Shown here piece after piece: positions 3,898 to 7,178 of a DNA stretch of 7,178 nucleotides. The DNA is taken from the NCBI GenBank assembly GCA_017553245.1, contig JAFZMT010000162.1, forward strand, positions 1 to 7,178, read 5' to 3'. The position numbers and the translations under genes were made by a program. The stretch's first letter is position 1; the number at the start of each line of letters is the position of its first letter. The notes under the pieces were generated by a model. That model was not told the DNA's origin and ran no database searches. It saw nothing but the letters and a program-made list of their open reading frames with translations. Source of the stretch: Methanomicrobium sp. GTDB lineage: Archaea; Halobacteriota; Methanomicrobia; Methanomicrobiales; Methanomicrobiaceae.

Positions 3898-6873
3898 ATG
3901 GACACAATAAAAATCCGCGGTGCAAGGGAGCACAATTTACAGAATATATCCCTTGATCTGCCCAGAGACAAGCTGATTGTGATAACGGGCGTCTCCGGCT
4001 CGGGAAAATCGACACTCGCCTTCGATACGATATATGCCGAAGGACAGCGGCGATATGTAGAGTCCCTTTCGGCATACGCACGCCAGTTTCTGGGGCAGAT
4101 GAACAAGCCCGACGTCGACTCAATAGACGGACTTTCGCCGGCAATATCCATCGAACAGAAGACCACCTCCAAGAACCCGAGGAGCACGGTAGGCACGGTC
4201 ACCGAAATCTACGACTATCTGAGGCTTCTTTACGCCAGAATCGGAAAACCCCACTGCCCGACGCACGGCACGCCGATTGAGGCGCAGTCCCCCGAGCGCA
4301 TAGCCGACACAATAACGTATATCGCCGAAAACGGCGGCGAAGAGGACGCCGATGAAAAAGGGGGCAGGAACGGCAAATCCAAGAAAGGTGCCGGCAAAAA
4401 GAAGAACGCGGGAACGGCGGAAAATGCCGGAATGACAGGAACGTCGGGAACGGCAGCACCACCCGCGGACGTCACGGTAACAATACTTTCGCCCATAATC
4501 CGCCAGAAGAAAGGAACCTACCAGCAGGTTTTGCGGGACTTAAACAGCCAGGGCTATATGCGTGCGCGTGTCGACGGAAAGATAGTCAGAACCGACGAAG
4601 AGGTCACATTACAGCGCTACGTCAAACACGACATCGATATCGTCATAGACAGGCTCGACCCGCGTGACGAACGCTCGCGTCTCGTGGAGGCAATCGAAAA
4701 CGCGCTCAAAAACTCAAACGGACTCGTAACCGTCATCTTCGACTCCGAAGACGCCGAAGGCAACCGGAAATCCACCGAAAAAATCTTCTCATCCCAGCTC
4801 TCCTGCCCGATCTGCGGTTTCTCCTACGAAGAACTCCAGCCGAGAATGTTCTCGTTCAACAGCCCCTTCGGAGCCTGCCCCGAATGCAACGGACTCGGAT
4901 TCAAGATGGACTTCGACCCCGACCTCATCATCCCCGACAAAAGCCTCTCACTCTCCGAGAACGCCGTCGCCACATACCGCAACTTCCTCGACGGCTACCG
5001 CGTCCAGTATCTCGCAACCGTGGCAAAACACCACAATTTCAGCATATTTACGCCGATAAAAGACCTCACCGAGGAGCAGTACAATGTCCTCATGTACGGC
5101 TCCGATCAGGTAATCCGCTTCAACATGAGTATGAAGGGCGGCGAAGTCGAATGGTCGCACAACGGCGTCTGGGAAGGTCTTTTGCCGCAGGCAATCCGCC
5201 TCTATTCCCAGACCAAGTCCGAATACCGCAAGAAAGAGCTTGAAAAGTTCATGCGAATCTCCGAATGCCAGTCCTGCAAAGGAAAACGCTTAAGCCCCAA
5301 GGCACTTGCGGTCACAATCGCGGACAAATCAATCATAGACGTAACCGAGATGTCGATCTCCGACTGCATAAAGTTCTTCAACGGACTTAAACTGAGCGAG
5401 AAGGACGCCGGGATTGCAAGGCTCATCCTGCGCGAGATTACGTCAAGGCTGAGGTTCCTTGAGGAGGTGGGGCTGGGATACCTGACGCTTTCGCGAAGTT
5501 CGGGAACGCTCTCCGGCGGCGAAGCGCAGAGAATACGGCTTGCAACCCAAATAGGCTCAAACCTCATGGGCGTCCTGTATGTCCTCGACGAACCCTCCAT
5601 CGGACTGCACCAGCGCGACAACCACAAACTGATAGAAACCCTCCAGAAACTCAAAAATCTCGGAAATACCCTCATTGTCGTGGAGCACGACGAAGACACA
5701 ATCCGGGAAGCCGATTTCGTCGTCGACATCGGTCCCGGCGCAGGGGTTAACGGCGGTCGCGTCGCGGCAATCGGAACGCCCAAAGAGATAGAAGGCTTCA
5801 AGGACTCCCTTACGGGAATGTATCTCAGCGGCGCCGAAAAAATCGACTTCCCCGCGACCCGCAGGAAGAGCGAGTCCTTCATTCACATGAAAGGGTGCAG
5901 AAAGAACAACCTCAAATCGATTGACGTCGACATCCCGACCGGCGTCCTGACCGTTATCACGGGCGTCTCGGGAAGCGGCAAGTCCACCCTCGTCTACGAC
6001 ACCCTCTATAACGGTCTGATGAAGGAGATAAACCGCTCCAAGACCGACACATACTACGACTCGATTGCCTTCGACGAAAAACCCGACAAGGTAATCGTCA
6101 TCGACCAGAGCCCGATAGGCAGAACGCCGCGTTCCAACCCCGCGACCTACACCAAGGTCTTCGACGACATCCGCGCCATATTCGCCGAGACAAAAGAAGC
6201 CAAGATTCGCGGGTATAATGCCGGAAGGTTCTCCTTCAACGTCAAAGGCGGACGCTGCGAGGCGTGCAGCGGCGACGGACTCATAAAAATCGAGATGAAC
6301 TTCCTGCCCGACGTCTATGTCGAGTGCGAGGAGTGCAAAGGAAAGCGCTACAATGCCGAGACTCTCGAGGTCAAATTCAAGGGCAAATCGATTGCCGACG
6401 TGCTCGACATGACAGCCGCCGAAGCCCTCGAACTCTTTGAGAATCACCCGAATGCGAGGGCAAAACTCGACACTCTCTGCAAGGTCGGTCTCGGATACCT
6501 CAAACTCGGTCAGAGTTCGACGACGCTCTCCGGCGGCGAAGCGCAGAGGATTAAACTGACAAAGGAACTCTCAAAGCGCGCCACGGGCAAAACGGTCTAC
6601 ATTCTGGACGAACCTACTACGGGACTGCACTTCCACGACGTCAAAAAACTGATAAGCATCCTTGAGGCGCTCGTCGACAAAGGAAACAGCGTTATCGTAA
6701 TCGAGCACAATCTGGACGTTATCAAGTGCGCCGACTACATTATTGACCTAGGACCCGAGGGCGGCGACAAAGGCGGCGAGATTGTCACGACCGGCACCCC
6801 GGAAGAGGTTGCCAAATGCAAGAAGAGCTATACCGGACAGTTTCTGGCGCCGCTTCTGAAGAAGAAGCGATAA
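3898..6873 (+). CDS. uvrA: Excinuclease ABC subunit A, UvrA
   Basis: UvrA is the damage-sensing ATPase of nucleotide excision repair; it loads UvrB on lesions. All landmarks of the tandem ABC ATPase are present: Walker [10 protein letters not shown] at 31-39 and 689-697, signature LSGGEAQRI at 538-546 and 877-885, Walker [12 protein letters not shown] near 560-570 and [11 protein letters not shown] at 900-910, and H-loop histidines H597 and H937. Zinc-binding pairs are seen at C303/C306 with C327/C330, C457/C460 (perhaps with C120 and H123), and C787/C790 with C810/C813. The start [14 protein letters not shown] matches the bacterial family exactly. At 991 residues it is about 50 longer than the E. 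coli protein (940), explained by a charged insertion at about 146-190. There is no Shine-Dalgarno before the ATG. uvrC follows 38 bp later. The high bacterial similarity fits the known bacterial origin of archaeal UvrABC. Confidence 0.98.
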   Translation: MDTIKIRGAREHNLQNISLDLPRDKLIVITGVSGSGKSTLAFDTIYAEGQRRYVESLSAYARQFLGQMNKPDVDSIDGLSPAISIEQKTTSKNPRSTVGTVTEIYDYLRLLYARIGKPHCPTHGTPIEAQSPERIADTITYIAENGGEEDADEKGGRNGKSKKGAGKKKNAGTAENAGMTGTSGTAAPPADVTVTILSPIIRQKKGTYQQVLRDLNSQGYMRARVDGKIVRTDEEVTLQRYVKHDIDIVIDRLDPRDERSRLVEAIENALKNSNGLVTVIFDSEDAEGNRKSTEKIFSSQLSCPICGFSYEELQPRMFSFNSPFGACPECNGLGFKMDFDPDLIIPDKSLSLSENAVATYRNFLDGYRVQYLATVAKHHNFSIFTPIKDLTEEQYNVLMYGSDQVIRFNMSMKGGEVEWSHNGVWEGLLPQAIRLYSQTKSEYRKKELEKFMRISECQSCKGKRLSPKALAVTIADKSIIDVTEMSISDCIKFFNGLKLSEKDAGIARLILREITSRLRFLEEVGLGYLTLSRSSGTLSGGEAQRIRLATQIGSNLMGVLYVLDEPSIGLHQRDNHKLIETLQKLKNLGNTLIVVEHDEDTIREADFVVDIGPGAGVNGGRVAAIGTPKEIEGFKDSLTGMYLSGAEKIDFPATRRKSESFIHMKGCRKNNLKSIDVDIPTGVLTVITGVSGSGKSTLVYDTLYNGLMKEINRSKTDTYYDSIAFDEKPDKVIVIDQSPIGRTPRSNPATYTKVFDDIRAIFAETKEAKIRGYNAGRFSFNVKGGRCEACSGDGLIKIEMNFLPDVYVECEECKGKRYNAETLEVKFKGKSIADVLDMTAAEALELFENHPNARAKLDTLCKVGLGYLKLGQSSTTLSGGEAQRIKLTKELSKRATGKTVYILDEPTTGLHFHDVKKLISILEALVDKGNSVIVIEHNLDVIKCADYIIDLGPEGGDKGGEIVTTGTPEEVAKCKKSYTGQFLAPLLKKKR
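4333..4467 (+). other. Low-complexity charged insertion within uvrA
   Basis: Residues 146-190 of UvrA have no counterpart in E. coli UvrA, where the equivalent segments are joined directly. The insert reads as an acidic patch (GGEEDADEK, 146-154), a Lys/Gly-rich patch (about 157-170, with [10 protein letters not shown]), and an Ala/Gly/Thr linker ending in PPA. It falls at the UvrB-binding domain, which spans about residues 131-245 in E. coli. The reading frame is intact, and homology resumes at [15 protein letters not shown]. Confidence 0.8.
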
Positions 6874-6911
6874 CGTATCCGATTTGGATTAAATAAGGAA
6901 TCTGAGGACTT

Positions 6912-7178
6912 ATGCCTGACCTGTCACTGATACCCAACGAACCCGGAAGCTACCAGTATAAAGACAGCGACGGCAACATCATCTATGTCGGCAAGGCAAA
7001 AGACCTCAAAAAAAGGGTTTCCAGCTACTTCAACCGCACCCTGCACGACAAAAAGACGCAGGCGCTCGTAAAATCCATAGCTTCGATAGACTTCATCGTC
7101 ACCGGCAGCGAGGTCGAGGCGCTTATACTTGAAAATAACCTCATAAAGCGCTATCAGCCGCGATACAACATCGACCTC
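6912..7178 (+). CDS. uvrC: Excinuclease ABC subunit C, UvrC (5' part, runs off the window)
   Basis: UvrC makes the two incisions flanking a lesion held by UvrB. The 89 codons present cover the N-terminal GIY-YIG nuclease domain, which makes the 3' incision: PNEPGSYQY (8-16), [18 protein letters not shown] (23-40) and [20 protein letters not shown] (67-86). Residues expected in the active site are visible: Y14, Y25, R35 and the metal-binding E74. The C-terminal UvrB-interaction and RNase H-like domains lie outside the window. GAGG at 6904-6907 precedes the ATG by four bases, with AAGGA slightly further upstream. The 38-bp gap after uvrA contains no T-tract, so transcription as uvrA-uvrC is likely. 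Confidence 0.96.
   Translation, partial: MPDLSLIPNEPGSYQYKDSDGNIIYVGKAKDLKKRVSSYFNRTLHDKKTQALVKSIASIDFIVTGSEVEALILENNLIKRYQPRYNIDL

Noticed and set aside
5557..6447. 296-codon minus-strand frame antisense to uvrA
   Set aside because: It lies over the conserved ABC motifs of UvrA. The length comes from third-position bias, and there is no start signal or domain.

Overview
The window looks like a chromosomal segment from a euryarchaeal methanogen, most likely of the class Methanomicrobia (Methanomicrobiales-like). The evidence is a 68-residue histone of the HMfA/HMfB type, archaeal-style T-tract terminators and TATA-like elements, Shine-Dalgarno sites based on GAGGTGAT, and UvrA/UvrC of the kind many methanogens acquired from bacteria. 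The genus cannot be named from the sequence alone. Genes are moderately GC-rich. The spacers are very AT-rich and full of short tandem duplications.

Layout: 1-156 holds an open frame entering from the left edge that contains 9-bp and then 11-bp tandem repeats. It may be the tail of an upstream gene or just a repeat-filled spacer. 157-576 has no convincing gene and ends in the histone promoter region. The histone gene is at 577-783 (+), followed by a T-tract and an 18-bp tandem array. Three genes then lie on the minus strand: a U32-family protein of the RNA-hydroxylation type (956-2209), a stand-alone LytS-type 5TM membrane protein with a basic tail (2382-3125), and a family-6 hypoxanthine/deoxyinosine-DNA glycosylase (3250-3804). 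Divergent from the glycosylase is uvrA (3898-6873, +), followed after 38 nt by uvrC (6912 onward, cut by the window edge).

How they fit together: the glycosylase and uvrA-uvrC share a divergent control region and are all DNA-repair genes, covering base deamination and bulky lesions. uvrA and uvrC are probably one transcription unit. The histone is probably monocistronic. The U32 and membrane-protein genes each have their own plausible TATA element and a U-rich end, so I do not think they form a tight operon.

I did not find a convincing new multi-gene system. The most unusual items are a charged low-complexity insertion at the UvrB-binding domain of UvrA, the stand-alone 5TM sensor domain, the Asp-Tyr-Asn-encoding 9-bp array, and a TATA-like element that overlaps the apparent start codon of the glycosylase gene.
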